Part shown: piece by piece, positions 52,128-61,099 of the stretch
Layout of the letters: each line of letters opens with the position of its first letter
Numbering within the stretch: position 1 is the first letter of the stretch
Assembly (NCBI GenBank): GCA_038229055.1
Contig: JBBROU010000007.1
Location: 3,429-67,428, forward strand
Length of the DNA stretch: 64,000 nucleotides
DNA from: JANYJA01 sp038229055
GTDB lineage: Bacteria; Acidobacteriota; Terriglobia; Bryobacterales; Bryobacteraceae
Reading direction: 5' to 3'
Made by a program: the position numbers and the translations under genes
The notes under the pieces: generated by a model
Seen by the model: the letters and a program-made list of their open reading frames with translations, nothing else
Database searches by the model: none
Told to the model about the DNA's origin: nothing

Positions 52128-52601
52128 TCAGCCAGGGCGCATCTCCGGAACCGGCTCACCCGGGCTAAACAGCGAGATCCCGAATTTTCGGGCAAGGCTT
52201 TCCAGTTCCGCGCGATGAAAACCATCCCCGGCCCACTCAATTTTCCCGTCGGCACCGACAAGGAACAAGGAGGGCACCGCCGTGATGCCGTAGGCATTGC
52301 TCGCAGGATAACCATCGCTTGCCTGATCGAGCAGGGTCGGGATGGTGATTCCAAACTCCTGGTTGAATTCCAGAGTGGGGCTGCGCTTATCCTGCGAGAT
52401 GGCGAACACTCGCGGCGACCCTTCCGATTCCGCCTGATGCAGCCGTTCCAGAAACGGCAAGGTGAACTGGCAGGTGGGGCATAAGATCTTGAAAAACACC
52501 AGCAGCACCGGGCCGCCCCGCGGAAGTTCCTCCGGCGAATGCGGTTTCTGGTCGAGGTCCGTCAGTACGAATGAAGCAGCTACATCGCCGCGTTCCAGCA
52601 T
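52128..52601 (-). CDS. Thioredoxin-fold redoxin (TlpA/AhpC-like)
   Basis: A 157-residue thioredoxin-fold protein with the active site FFKILCPTCQFTLPFLERL, cis-Pro region GITAVPSLFLVG and an AhpC/TlpA-like opening (GDVAASFVLTDLDQKPHSPE). It probably reduces disulfides or peroxides. No signal peptide is visible, so it may be cytosolic. It is divergent from the short fragment at 52636 across 34 bp. Confidence 0.88.
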   Translation of the reverse strand: MLERGDVAASFVLTDLDQKPHSPEELPRGGPVLLVFFKILCPTCQFTLPFLERLHQAESEGSPRVFAISQDKRSPTLEFNQEFGITIPTLLDQASDGYPASNAYGITAVPSLFLVGADGKIEWAGDGFHRAELESLARKFGISLFSPGEPVPEMRPG

Positions 52602-52635
52602 ATTTCCAGTTTACCGATGCTGCCATAATATTGGC

Positions 52636-52731
52636 ATGGACAAAACGGTCCGCACCTATTCCAGCTTGAAGGAGATGAAGGCGGACGAATATCGATACTG
52701 GCAAAGCCGGCCTGTGCACGAAAGAAGTTAG
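52636..52731 (+). pseudogene. Truncated remnant of a small conserved protein (31 codons)
   Basis: A 31-codon frame contains SLKEMKADEYRYWQSRPVHE and stops at once with TAG. I recognise this segment as the N-terminal part of a small family of about 70-80 residues (continuing ...HERMDAV... in relatives, from memory); here the stop falls just after VHERS. The rest appears lost, since the next gene begins 3 bp later on the other strand. CATAAT lies 6 nt before the ATG, so it may still be transcribed leaderlessly. A new functional short peptide is possible but less likely than decay. Confidence 0.6.
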
Positions 52732-52734
52732 ATT

Positions 52735-54367
52735 TCACTTTCCGCGCGCCGCCGCAAGATATTCATTCACGCGTTCCTCGAGTACATCCAGCGGAATCGA
52801 TCCTCCGCTCAAAACCAGGTCGTAAAATTCGCGAATCCGAAACTTCGGCCCCAGCACCCGTTCCGCTTTCGTTCGCAGTTCTCTAAACTTCAGTTCGCCA
52901 ATCTTATAGCCCAGCGCCTGCATTCCCGTATCGACCACCAGCCGGCATGCGCGCCACATTTCGTAACTCAATTGCCCGAAGCGCGAATACGCATCTTTAT
53001 AAAGCCCGAGCTCCTGCCCGAGGCTCTCGGCGTACAATCCCCAGCCTTCGCTGAACGCGATAATATACGCGTTCTTCCGCATCCGCGGCAGACTATCCAA
53101 CTCATGGGCAAGGGAAAATTGCAGATGATGTCCCGGCACCGCTTCATGCAGCGTCAACGCTTCCATTTCATACTTTGGGCGCGAATCGAGCTTGTAAGTA
53201 TTCACGAGGAACATGCCCGGACGGCTGCCGTCCGCGGCCCCCTGCTGGTAGCGGGCCGTGGTTTCGGAAGGCGCCACGTGGGCCGGAACCGGCTCGACGC
53301 CATAGGTCAATCGCGGCAACTTCCCAAACAAGCGCGGCAGCTCAGGATCGATTCGCTTGCAGATATCGCGATACGCAGTAACCAGATCTTCTGTCTTCGT
53401 GAAATAGAACCGCGGGTCGGTTCGCAGGAAATGAACGTAGTCGGCGAAATCGTCTTTGAATCCGGTTTGCCGCATGGTTGCGAGCATCGCCGCGCGAATG
53501 CGCGCGACCTCGCGTGTGCCGATGTCGTGAATCTCTTGGGCCGTAAGATTTGTAGTGGTCATCACGCGCGCGCGGAATTGATACCAGGCCTTGCCATCCG
53601 GCAACGCGGAAGCCGCAATGTTTTCGCGGCAGTTCGGAATATAGTCGCGCACCAGGTATTCGCGAAAGCGGCGCAGCGACGGCACGACATGCGCGTCGAC
53701 CTCCGAGGCGGCGGCGCGACGCAGCCTCTGCTGTTCGGCGGCGGGGATGCCCGCGGGAAATTCCTTGAACGGCTGCAAGAATGGGCTGTCCGCGGGCGCA
53801 TGCCCGACGATGCTGTCGATCTGAGACGGCACATCACGCATCACAATGCGCGGCTGTGTGACATGCCGTTCCACGCCCGTCCGCAACAGCGCGATGTTCT
53901 GCTCGATCAGCGCGGGGAGTGCGCGCAGCCGCGCGAGAATGTTCTCGTAATCCCGAACTGTATCGAGCGGATTTTCGCCCAGAACAAAGATGGATTGCCG
54001 GTGCACTCCTTCGAACAGAGGATCCACGCGCAAGAGTTCATCCGGATATCGATCGGCTTCGATCTCCTGCAAGGTTTTACGGTTAAAAAGGGTGTAATTC
54101 AGCCGGTCGGCCGGCGAGAGCGCATCTACGTGAATCGATTCGAGCACACGCAGATTCTGGCGCGGATCCTCGCCTGCGCTCAATCGCGTCCGCGCTCCAA
54201 TCGGTCCAGCGATCGTTCCCGCCCGGCGAGCCCTGGCTCGTGGCAAACTCCGGGAACTCTTTCAACTGCCAAGCGTAGTCGCCGGCGAAAAGATTCTGCG
54301 GCCGCGCGCCATCATCCGCCGCAAGCAGAGCTCCGGCATAGAGCACCAACGCCCAAGCAACTCTCAT
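52735..54367 (-). pseudogene. DUF885 family peptidase-like protein, frameshifted near its N-terminus
   Basis: The main frame carries the DUF885 catalytic region: LTLHEAVPGHHLQFSLAHEL, FSEGWGLYAESLGQELGLYK, YEMWRACRLVVDTGMQALGY. This family has an M32-like metallopeptidase core. The N-terminus lies in another frame: ATG at 54367, signal-like MRVAWALVLYAGALLAADDG, then LKEFPEFATSQG and DRWTDWSADAIERRR, all typical of DUF885. The two frames join near 54165-54185 if one base is removed, giving ADAIERRRDPRQNLRVLESI. So a single insertion (or 2-base loss) splits the gene. Without it the product would be about 540 residues. It could be a real lesion or an assembly error. Confidence 0.72.
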
Positions 54368-54378
54368 CCAACCGGAAA

Positions 54379-54879
54379 TCACTCGCCGATTACCGGCTCG
54401 AATACTTCTTGGGGCCGCGGCCTCAGCGCTTTGTTGCGCATGAGCAATCGCGCGCAGGTATTCCATCGCAATATAGAATCGTCGTTTTCGGCGGGCCTCA
54501 GTTGCTCGGCCCTTTCGTAAAGTTTCATCGCCTGCCCAAAACATTCGAACGCGCTGTAATCGGAGCCGTGAGTGGCCTGCCGCAGTTGTTGATGCCCGCT
54601 GCGCTCATGCACGATGCCGGCATAGTATGCGCGGTCGTATTCACTTGCCAGCCGGGTGACCACGCCTTTGGCCCGCGATTCCGGCACACCCGCGCCAAAC
54701 TGGTCCGTAAGCGCCAGCAGCAGGCCGCGCAACGCATCCTGATTCTCCGGATCGATACCAAGAATATCCTCGCAGATGCTCTCCGCCTGCCACGGTTCGT
54801 TCAGCAGACGATACCGTTCCACCTTCTCAAGTGCCTCCGGAATCGCATGTTTCGATATCGGCTTGAGCTGGAACTGCAT
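54379..54879 (-). CDS. TPR-like hypothetical protein
   Basis: A 166-residue soluble helical protein with TPR-like segments ERYRLLNEPWQAESICEDIL, NQDALRGLLLALTDQFGA and AFECFGQAMKLYERAEQLRP. No catalytic motif or signal peptide. AGGAGG directly upstream of the ATG (54879) is strong. It lies between sdhB (9 bp upstream) and the DUF885 gene on the same strand, so it may be cotranscribed with the sdh genes. Confidence 0.82.
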   Translation of the reverse strand: MQFQLKPISKHAIPEALEKVERYRLLNEPWQAESICEDILGIDPENQDALRGLLLALTDQFGAGVPESRAKGVVTRLASEYDRAYYAGIVHERSGHQQLRQATHGSDYSAFECFGQAMKLYERAEQLRPAENDDSILRWNTCARLLMRNKALRPRPQEVFEPVIGE

Positions 54880-54888
54880 GGTCCCTCC

Positions 54889-55632
54889 TTATCCTTTATG
54901 CCTGCGGAACAGCTTCGCCAGTGGATCGAAAAATTGATCGACCACCCGCTCCTTCAAGGGAATAATCGCATTATCGGTGATCGCGATGCTCTCCGGGCAC
55001 ACCTTCGCGCAGCACTTGGTGATGTTGCACAATCCGATGCCGTGCGTCTTGCGCAAATCGCCCACGCGGTCTTCCACATCGAGCGGATTCATTTCGAGCG
55101 CCGCCGCGTAAACCAGAAAGCGCGGGCCGATGAACTCACTGTGCATGTGGTGGTCGCGCAGCACATGGCAGACATCCTGGCACAGAAAACATTCGATGCA
55201 TTTGCGAAACTCCTGGACGCGGTCTACATCGTCCTGGCGCATACGCCAAGTGCCGTCGGGCGCATCGGCCGGCCGCGGACGAAACTTGCGGATGGTTTTC
55301 TTGACTTCGAAATTCCAAGAAACATCCGTTACCAGGTCGCGGATCAGCGGGAAGGCCTTCATCGGTTCCACCTTGACGGGCTTGTCAATCGGAATTTGAT
55401 TTAAGCGCGTCATGCACATCAGGCGCGGCATTCCGTTGATCTCCGCTGAGCACGACCCGCACTTTCCCGCCTTGCAATTCCAGCGCACGGCCATGTCGCC
55501 CGCCTGTTCGGCCTGGATATGATGAATGGCGTCGAGCACCACCATTCCTTCAGTGACTCCGGTGGTGTAGTCGCGAAACTCGCCCGCATCGCGTGTTCCG
55601 CGCCAGATCCGAAACGTAGCCGTCGCGCTCAT
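54889..55632 (-). CDS. sdhB: Succinate dehydrogenase iron-sulfur subunit
   Basis: A 247-residue iron-sulfur subunit. The 2Fe-2S motif is WNCKAGKCGSCSAEINGMPR...C, the 4Fe-4S motif CIECFLCQDVCHVLRDHH, and the 3Fe-4S region CNITKCCAKVCPESI. It passes electrons from SdhA to quinone. Overlaps sdhA by 4 bp (ATGA). The gene is last of the sdhC-sdhA-sdhB set. Confidence 0.95.
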   Translation of the reverse strand: MSATATFRIWRGTRDAGEFRDYTTGVTEGMVVLDAIHHIQAEQAGDMAVRWNCKAGKCGSCSAEINGMPRLMCMTRLNQIPIDKPVKVEPMKAFPLIRDLVTDVSWNFEVKKTIRKFRPRPADAPDGTWRMRQDDVDRVQEFRKCIECFLCQDVCHVLRDHHMHSEFIGPRFLVYAAALEMNPLDVEDRVGDLRKTHGIGLCNITKCCAKVCPESIAITDNAIIPLKERVVDQFFDPLAKLFRRHKG

Positions 55633-57440
55633 TTCATCTCCTCGATCACTTGCCGCATGTCCGGCGCCAGAGCGGGCAGCGGTTCGCGCCGCACTTCCAT
55701 CGATCCATCCGCCTGCTTCCGAAGAACAATGTTGAACTTCGCCGCCTCAGCATCTTTCTCCGGATAGTCGTCACGGAAATGCGCGCCGCGGCTCTCTTTG
55801 CGCTCAATGGCAGCGCGCGTGATGGCCTCGGACACAGTCAGCAGATTCTGTAGATCGAGCGCGGTGTGCCATCCAGGATTGTATTCGCGGTTGCCCGGCA
55901 CGCTCACTTTCGCGGCCAGTGCCCGCAAGTCCTCAAGACGATCGAGCGCGCGCTCCATCTCGTGTTGACGGCGCACAATGCCCACCAGATCCTGCATCAT
56001 CTCCTGCAACTGGAATTGCACTTCGTAAGCTGCCGGCCCGCCGGTCCGCTCAAAAGGCGCGAGAGCCCACTGGGCGATCCGATCAAGCTGCCGCGGATCG
56101 ATACTGCCGGTTCCGGCGTCTTTGGCGAACTGCGCGGCATGTTCGCCCGCACGCTTCCCAAAGACCAGCAAATCCGAAAGTGAATTGCCGCCCAACCGAT
56201 TCGCGCCATGCAGCCCCGCGGCACATTCGCCCGCCGCAAAGAGACCCGGCACATCCGACATCTGGGTATCGCCATTCACGCGCACGCCGCCCATGGCGTA
56301 ATGCGTGGTCGGCCCGATCTCCATCGGCACTTGTGTAATGTCGATATCGGCAAGCTGTTTGAATTGGTGATACATGCTCGGCAGCTTGCGTTTGATATAT
56401 TCGGCCCCGTTCGGAATGCGCGATTTGATCCACGCGATATCCAGAAACACGCCGCCGTGCGGACTACCGCGGCCTTCGCGCACCTCGCGCATGATGCAGC
56501 GCGCAACGTGGTCGCGTGTGAGCAGTTCCGGCGGACGCCGCGCGTTCTTATCGCCTTGCGTATAACGCCAGCCCTCTTCCTCGTTATCGGCGGTCTGGGC
56601 GCGGTAGTTTTCCGGAATTTCGTCGAACATGAAGCGGCGGCCTTCGCTGTTGCGCAGCACGCCGCCTTCGCCGCGCACCCCCTCGGTCACCAGAATGCCA
56701 CGCACGCTGGGCGGCCACACCATACCAGTAGGATGGAATTGGACGAACTCCATATCCATCAGGGCCGCTCCCGCGCGGTAGGCCAGCGATTGACCGTCGC
56801 CGGTATACTCCCAACTGTTACTGGTAATTTTGTAGGCGCGCCCGATGCCGCCGGTTGCGAGCACGATCGCCTTGGCGCGAAAAAGTTTGAACCGGCCGCG
56901 CTCGCGATCGTACCCGAACGCGCCCGCTACACGGCCGTCGCCGGTGAGCAGATCGAGCACCGTGCACTCCATGTGCACGTCGACTCCCGTATGAATGCCG
57001 TGGTCTTGAAGCGTGCGGATCATCTCGAGGCCGGTGCGATCGCCGACGTGTGCGAGGCGCGGATATTTGTGGCCGCCGAAGTTGCGCTGCAGGATTTTGC
57101 CGTCTCGCGTGCGATCGAATAGCGCGCCCCAGGCTTCGAGTTCGCGAACGCGATCCGGCGCTTCCTTGGCGTGCAGTTCCGCCATGCGCGGATTGTTCAA
57201 GTACTGGCCTCCACGCATCGTATCGGCGAAATGGACGCGCCAGTTGTCGCGATCGTCCACGTTGCCTAGCGCTGCCGCGACGCCGCCTTCCGCCATCACG
57301 GTGTGCGCTTTGCCGAGCAGCGATTTGCAAACCAGGCCGACGCGAACGCCCGCCGCGGACGCCTCAATGGCTGCCCGCAAGCCGGCGCCGCCAGCGCCGA
57401 TCACCAGAACATCGTGTTCAACCGTTTCGAATTCCGCCAC
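55629..57440 (-). CDS. sdhA: Succinate dehydrogenase flavoprotein subunit
   Basis: A 603-residue flavoprotein. It has VLVIGAGGAGLRAAIEASAA (FAD-binding), KAHTVMAEGGVAAALGN with the FAD-attaching His, MEFVQFHPTGMV and HYAMGGVRVNGDTQMSDVPG. Oxidises succinate to fumarate in the citric acid cycle. The GTG at 57440 overlaps the upstream stop by 1 bp (TAGTG) and starts the conserved AEFETVEHD segment; the longer frame upstream is an artefact of the neighbouring gene. Confidence 0.95.
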   Translation of the reverse strand: MAEFETVEHDVLVIGAGGAGLRAAIEASAAGVRVGLVCKSLLGKAHTVMAEGGVAAALGNVDDRDNWRVHFADTMRGGQYLNNPRMAELHAKEAPDRVRELEAWGALFDRTRDGKILQRNFGGHKYPRLAHVGDRTGLEMIRTLQDHGIHTGVDVHMECTVLDLLTGDGRVAGAFGYDRERGRFKLFRAKAIVLATGGIGRAYKITSNSWEYTGDGQSLAYRAGAALMDMEFVQFHPTGMVWPPSVRGILVTEGVRGEGGVLRNSEGRRFMFDEIPENYRAQTADNEEEGWRYTQGDKNARRPPELLTRDHVARCIMREVREGRGSPHGGVFLDIAWIKSRIPNGAEYIKRKLPSMYHQFKQLADIDITQVPMEIGPTTHYAMGGVRVNGDTQMSDVPGLFAAGECAAGLHGANRLGGNSLSDLLVFGKRAGEHAAQFAKDAGTGSIDPRQLDRIAQWALAPFERTGGPAAYEVQFQLQEMMQDLVGIVRRQHEMERALDRLEDLRALAAKVSVPGNREYNPGWHTALDLQNLLTVSEAITRAAIERKESRGAHFRDDYPEKDAEAAKFNIVLRKQADGSMEVRREPLPALAPDMRQVIEEMK

Positions 57441-58225
57441 TAGAAGATTCTCCAATCTGTCCAGATGCCCATCGAACACATCCTCACATACAGATCGGAG
57501 AAGGCGACCGAAAACAAGCTCAGCCACGCGAAGCGCATGTGGCGGCAGTTGAGGCTGCTGACGCAATCATAGGCGTGCTTGCGCGCGGGCGATCCGGACA
57601 GACGGTCGCTGAAGCCTCCAATCAGATGCCTTAGCGAATGACAGCCCAGCGTGTAACATCCCAACAAAATTACGTTAGCCAGAAGCACAAGAGTTCCTAC
57701 TCCTATGCCGAAACCATTGTTGAACCACGTGGCCTTCCAAACGTCGTGCGCCAGTAAGACCAGAAAAATCAGGGCAAGGTACAAGAAATAGCGATGAATA
57801 TTTTGAATAATCAGCGGAAACGAACGCTCGCCCAAATAGCGTTTCCGGGGTTCGCCGACGGTGCATGACGGCGGGTCGGCCCAGAAGGCTTTGTAATACG
57901 CTCCGCGGTAGTAATAACAGGTAAACCGGAACCCGCCCGGCGCCCACAAAATCAGCAGCGCGCCGGTAAACGGCAGCCAGGCTGGAATCCAAGCCGGCTT
58001 CGCGCCGAACCACGCGTGCTGCGCGTCACCCAAGATTTCGGGCGAATAAAACGGGGAAATATACGGACCGAAGCGGTAATGCTCGCCCTGAAACGCGGCC
58101 CACGTGGCATAAACGATGAAGGTCCCCAGGCCTAGGAATACGACAGCAGGCTGAATCCACCAGAGGTCCGGGCGCGACGTAGACCCGAACCGCCCCTGCA
58201 CGAGCGGCACATCAATCTGCGGCAT
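57440..58225 (-). CDS. sdhC: Succinate dehydrogenase membrane anchor (cytochrome b subunit type)
   Basis: A 261-residue membrane protein with about five hydrophobic helices (PAVVFLGLGTFIVYATWAAF, WLPFTGALLILWAPGGF, HRYFLYLALIFLVLLAHDVW, GVGTLVLLANVILLGCYTLG) and several His in or near helices that may bind haem or quinone. The single long anchor placed directly before sdhA resembles the actinobacterial/acidobacterial SdhC type rather than the usual SdhC-SdhD pair. First gene of the operon. A TTGACG-N16-TATAAC promoter ends 9 nt before the ATG, without a Shine-Dalgarno between. Confidence 0.87.
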   Translation of the reverse strand: MPQIDVPLVQGRFGSTSRPDLWWIQPAVVFLGLGTFIVYATWAAFQGEHYRFGPYISPFYSPEILGDAQHAWFGAKPAWIPAWLPFTGALLILWAPGGFRFTCYYYRGAYYKAFWADPPSCTVGEPRKRYLGERSFPLIIQNIHRYFLYLALIFLVLLAHDVWKATWFNNGFGIGVGTLVLLANVILLGCYTLGCHSLRHLIGGFSDRLSGSPARKHAYDCVSSLNCRHMRFAWLSLFSVAFSDLYVRMCSMGIWTDWRIF

Positions 58226-58234
58226 AGACGCAAC

Positions 58235-58262
58235 GTTATATAAGCGCGCGGCCCTGCGTCAA
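58235..58262 (-). promoter_or_regulatory. Sigma-70-type promoter of the sdh operon
   Basis: On the minus strand, TTGACG (58262-58257) and TATAAC (58240-58235) are separated by 16 nt, five of six matches each to the consensus boxes. The predicted start lies a few bases before, or at, the sdhC ATG at 58225, so the transcript would have almost no leader. Alternatively TAACGT with an 18-nt spacer puts the -10 seven bases before the ATG. Confidence 0.55.
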
Positions 58263-58276
58263 GTTATGGAGCGATT

Positions 58277-58723
58277 TCAGGCCGGGTAACGACCGGAAAT
58301 ATATTGGTTCAGTTGGTCGATGGTGTGCGCCTGCGTTGAGATTACCGCCTTCACCAGGTCGCCAATCGAAACCAGGCCGACGATCCTGCCGCCGTCCATC
58401 ACGGGGACGTGCCGGATGTGTTGGGCCGTCATGATCTGCATGCAGTCCTCAATCGATCGGTCCGGCGTCACCGTGATGACGGGGCTCGTCATGATTTCGC
58501 CAACCGTCGTCTCCTTCGACGACTTACCTTTCAGCATCACCTTGCGCGCATAGTCGCGCTCGGAAACGATGCCGACGAGTTCTTCGCGATCGACGACCAA
58601 AAGCGCACCGATACTCTTGGCCGCCATGGTGGCGATCGCGTCGTATACCGAAGTATCAGAGGATACGGACCAGATTTTTCGATCCTTGTGTTCGAGGATT
58701 GAAACGAGCGATTCCGTCATCAT
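58277..58723 (-). CDS. CBS-domain pair protein
   Basis: A 148-residue protein made of two CBS domains (SDTSVYDAIATMAAKSIGALLVV and VTPDRSIEDCMQIMTAQHIR, each followed by a conserved I/V-G-I/L-V-S turn: LVGIVSERDYARK and IVGLVSIGDLVKA). Such stand-alone pairs bind adenine nucleotides and regulate partners unknown here. AAGGAAC precedes the ATG; the second Met is an alternative. Single gene between the sdh operon and the oxidoreductase. Confidence 0.93.
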   Translation of the reverse strand: MMTESLVSILEHKDRKIWSVSSDTSVYDAIATMAAKSIGALLVVDREELVGIVSERDYARKVMLKGKSSKETTVGEIMTSPVITVTPDRSIEDCMQIMTAQHIRHVPVMDGGRIVGLVSIGDLVKAVISTQAHTIDQLNQYISGRYPA

Positions 58724-58775
58724 AAACAGTTCCTTTCCGACAGATCGGTCGAGATCATATCAAAACGGGCGAGGT

Positions 58776-59672
58776 TTAACCCACTACATCGCGCAAGGCG
58801 GCGCGAATTTCCGGGAAGGTGAATTTGAAACCCGCCGCCTCCGCCGCTTTCGGCAACACACGCTGGCTGCTCAGCATTACTTCCGCCATCTCGCCGAACA
58901 TCAATTTCAGGCCTAGCTTCGGCACCGGAAGTATCGCCGGCCGGTGCAGCGCGCCGGACATCGCTTCGGTGAACTTCGCGTTGGTCACCGGTTCCGGCGA
59001 CGCTCCGTTGAACACGCCCGCAACTTCGTTCTGCAGTGCGAAGCGCATCAGCGCGACCAGATCGCTGGCGTGAATCCAAGGCATCCACTGTTTCCCGGAT
59101 CCGAGTTTTCCCCCGACACCGGCGCGAAACGGCGGCAGCATCTGCTTCAGCGCGCCGCCATCTTTCCCCAGCACCACTGAGATGCGGATCTTTACAACGC
59201 GCATGCCCAGCGCCGCTGCGCCGTCGGCTTCCTTCTCCCATTGCTGGCAGACCTCGGCCAGAAAACCGCGCCCCGGCCCCGCCTGCTCCGTCAAAATTTC
59301 TTCGCCGCGATCGCCATAATATCCCACAGCCGATGCGCACACCAGAATCGAAGGGCGATGCCGCACCTTGCCTAATGCGCTGACCAGATGCCGGGTCCCC
59401 AGTACGCGCGTGTCCCGAATTTTTTTCTTCACTTCCGGATTCCAGCGCTGGCTTACAGGCTCGCCGGCCAGATGGATTACCGCGTCGAAGTCGTTCAAGC
59501 TCTCTTCCGCGGGCTCGCCGCCAACCGTGTCCCAGTAGAAAGAGCCCACAGCCGCGCGCGTTTCCTGCCCCGGGTTCCGGCTCCATACCGAAACATAGTG
59601 GTCGTCTTTCAACAACGAATCCACCAACTTTCGCCCGATAAATCCGCTTCCGCCTGAGATGATGCACTTCAT
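58776..59672 (-). CDS. TIGR01777 family NAD-dependent epimerase-like oxidoreductase
   Basis: A 298-residue extended SDR of the YfcH/TIGR01777 group. The Rossmann start is CIISGGSGFIGRKLVDSLLK, then VIHLAGEPVSQRWNPEVKKK, ASAVGYYGDRGEE (SxVGYYG motif) and the family C-terminal domain (FTEAMSGALHRPAILPVPKL). The substrate is unknown. Overlaps the photolyase gene as ATGA, so both form one operon; many members of the family sit next to DNA photolyases. Confidence 0.93.
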   Translation of the reverse strand: MKCIISGGSGFIGRKLVDSLLKDDHYVSVWSRNPGQETRAAVGSFYWDTVGGEPAEESLNDFDAVIHLAGEPVSQRWNPEVKKKIRDTRVLGTRHLVSALGKVRHRPSILVCASAVGYYGDRGEEILTEQAGPGRGFLAEVCQQWEKEADGAAALGMRVVKIRISVVLGKDGGALKQMLPPFRAGVGGKLGSGKQWMPWIHASDLVALMRFALQNEVAGVFNGASPEPVTNAKFTEAMSGALHRPAILPVPKLGLKLMFGEMAEVMLSSQRVLPKAAEAAGFKFTFPEIRAALRDVVG

Positions 59673-61099
59673 ATTCGATAATCGTCTTTCCCGGTTCGCT
59701 CCATGGCAGCGATCTCTTCAATATATGCGGCAACGTCGGTTTTGCGCTGCATGCCCGCAAGGGACATATAGCGCAAGCTCCCGAAAATCGGACGCGTTCC
59801 CCATGGCCGGTCGTGCAGTCCGAAGCACCAGAGGATGTTCGTGTAGGTATTCGGATCGCGGCCATCGAGGGCGTAGCGGTCATGCAGATAGATCATGGTC
59901 GCCAGGGCTTCTTCGTAACTGGCCGTCCACTCGATAATCTTCTTGCCCCAATACATGCGGTAATAGCCGTGGATCTTGCCGCGCAGCAGCAGTTCTTTCT
60001 GGGTGGCGTTCCAGAGTGCGTCATAGGTCTCGGCACGCTCGAGTTGCTCGCGCGCATAGACCGGATCGCGCGCATCGCCCGCATGCTGCCGCATGGTCGC
60101 CTTCGCCCAATCGGGAAGCACGTCCAGCGCTTCCGGATCTGCAACCCATCGCGTAAAATTGAAGGCCAGCTCGCGCCGCACAATCAATTCTTCCAGGAAT
60201 GCGCCGGCATTCAAGTCGTGCTCGGCCGCGTAATCCTTGGCACGCAACGCGATCTCGAGAGACGAGATCTGCCCGAAGTGCAGATACGGGCTTAGGTTCG
60301 AAGTGACGTGATTGCTGGGTTCGTTGCGACCGTCATCGTAGTTCTTTAAGCCGTGTTCCAGAAAATGCGCGAGCAGTTTCTCCGCTGCAAGTCTGCCACC
60401 TTCGTAGGCGATCGATGGCCGGACGGAATGGTCGATGTCGCAGCTAGCCACCAGTTCGGGAACATTCTCTGGGGTGACCTCGGTGTGAAACTCCGGAGGC
60501 TTTCCGCGCCAGCGCACCGTGGCGGCGGTTCGCTCCAGCGGGATCAAATACGCGGGCAGCATCTTGCGAATTTTCGGACGGATGGTATATGCCGCGTACT
60601 CTCGCTTCTCATACCGGCTCATCGGAACGATGCAACTGGAGTCCACGGCGAAGTAAGCCACGCCGATTTTGCCCGGCACTCGCGCGTTGTGCGCGGCGGC
60701 TATGAACGCCGGATAATCGTCCGTGACCACTATCGCGGCGTGCCCGGCCAATCGATAGAGCACGTCATTCGCGTCAGATTTTCGCCGGCGCAAGTAGAAC
60801 GCATACCCAATGCCGCGCGCCGCCAGACGCTTCCGCGTCTCCGGCACGCCCTGCAGAATGAAAGTATGCAGCCGGTCATTGGCGTACGGGTAAGTGCAAG
60901 TCAGACCCTCATAGAAAAGCACCGGCAGTGCACGCTCATTGGCAAGTTGAATCGCATATTCGAGCGCATGATTGGAATCCACGCGCCGGTTCATCTGCGA
61001 CCAATAAAGAACGTAGGAAGCCCCTTCGCGCTCGGGCGCGTCGTTCAACTTGCGAACGCGGTCTTTCAAACTGTCGCTTCCACGTGACTCGCCGGCCAA
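59669..61099 (-). CDS. phr: Class II deoxyribodipyrimidine photolyase
   Basis: A 476-residue photolyase that repairs UV-induced cyclobutane pyrimidine dimers using blue light. Class II features are DRVRKLNDAPEREGASYVLY, RRVDSNHALEYAIQLANERA, SNHVTSNLSPYLHFGQISSL, LEELIVRRELAFNFTRWVAD and KIHGYYRMYWGKKIIEWTAS in the FAD-binding region. The N-terminal antenna-binding fold is also present. Class II enzymes are less common in bacteria than class I. The start overlaps the 3' end of manA by 34 bp. Confidence 0.95.
   Translation of the reverse strand: MAGESRGSDSLKDRVRKLNDAPEREGASYVLYWSQMNRRVDSNHALEYAIQLANERALPVLFYEGLTCTYPYANDRLHTFILQGVPETRKRLAARGIGYAFYLRRRKSDANDVLYRLAGHAAIVVTDDYPAFIAAAHNARVPGKIGVAYFAVDSSCIVPMSRYEKREYAAYTIRPKIRKMLPAYLIPLERTAATVRWRGKPPEFHTEVTPENVPELVASCDIDHSVRPSIAYEGGRLAAEKLLAHFLEHGLKNYDDGRNEPSNHVTSNLSPYLHFGQISSLEIALRAKDYAAEHDLNAGAFLEELIVRRELAFNFTRWVADPEALDVLPDWAKATMRQHAGDARDPVYAREQLERAETYDALWNATQKELLLRGKIHGYYRMYWGKKIIEWTASYEEALATMIYLHDRYALDGRDPNTYTNILWCFGLHDRPWGTRPIFGSLRYMSLAGMQRKTDVAAYIEEIAAMERTGKDDYRI

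Noticed and set aside
52972..55404. A plus-strand open frame of 810 codons antisense to the DUF885, TPR and sdhB genes
   Set aside because: It is Arg/His-rich, has no family motif and mirrors the codon structure of well-supported minus-strand genes; long antisense frames are expected at this GC content.
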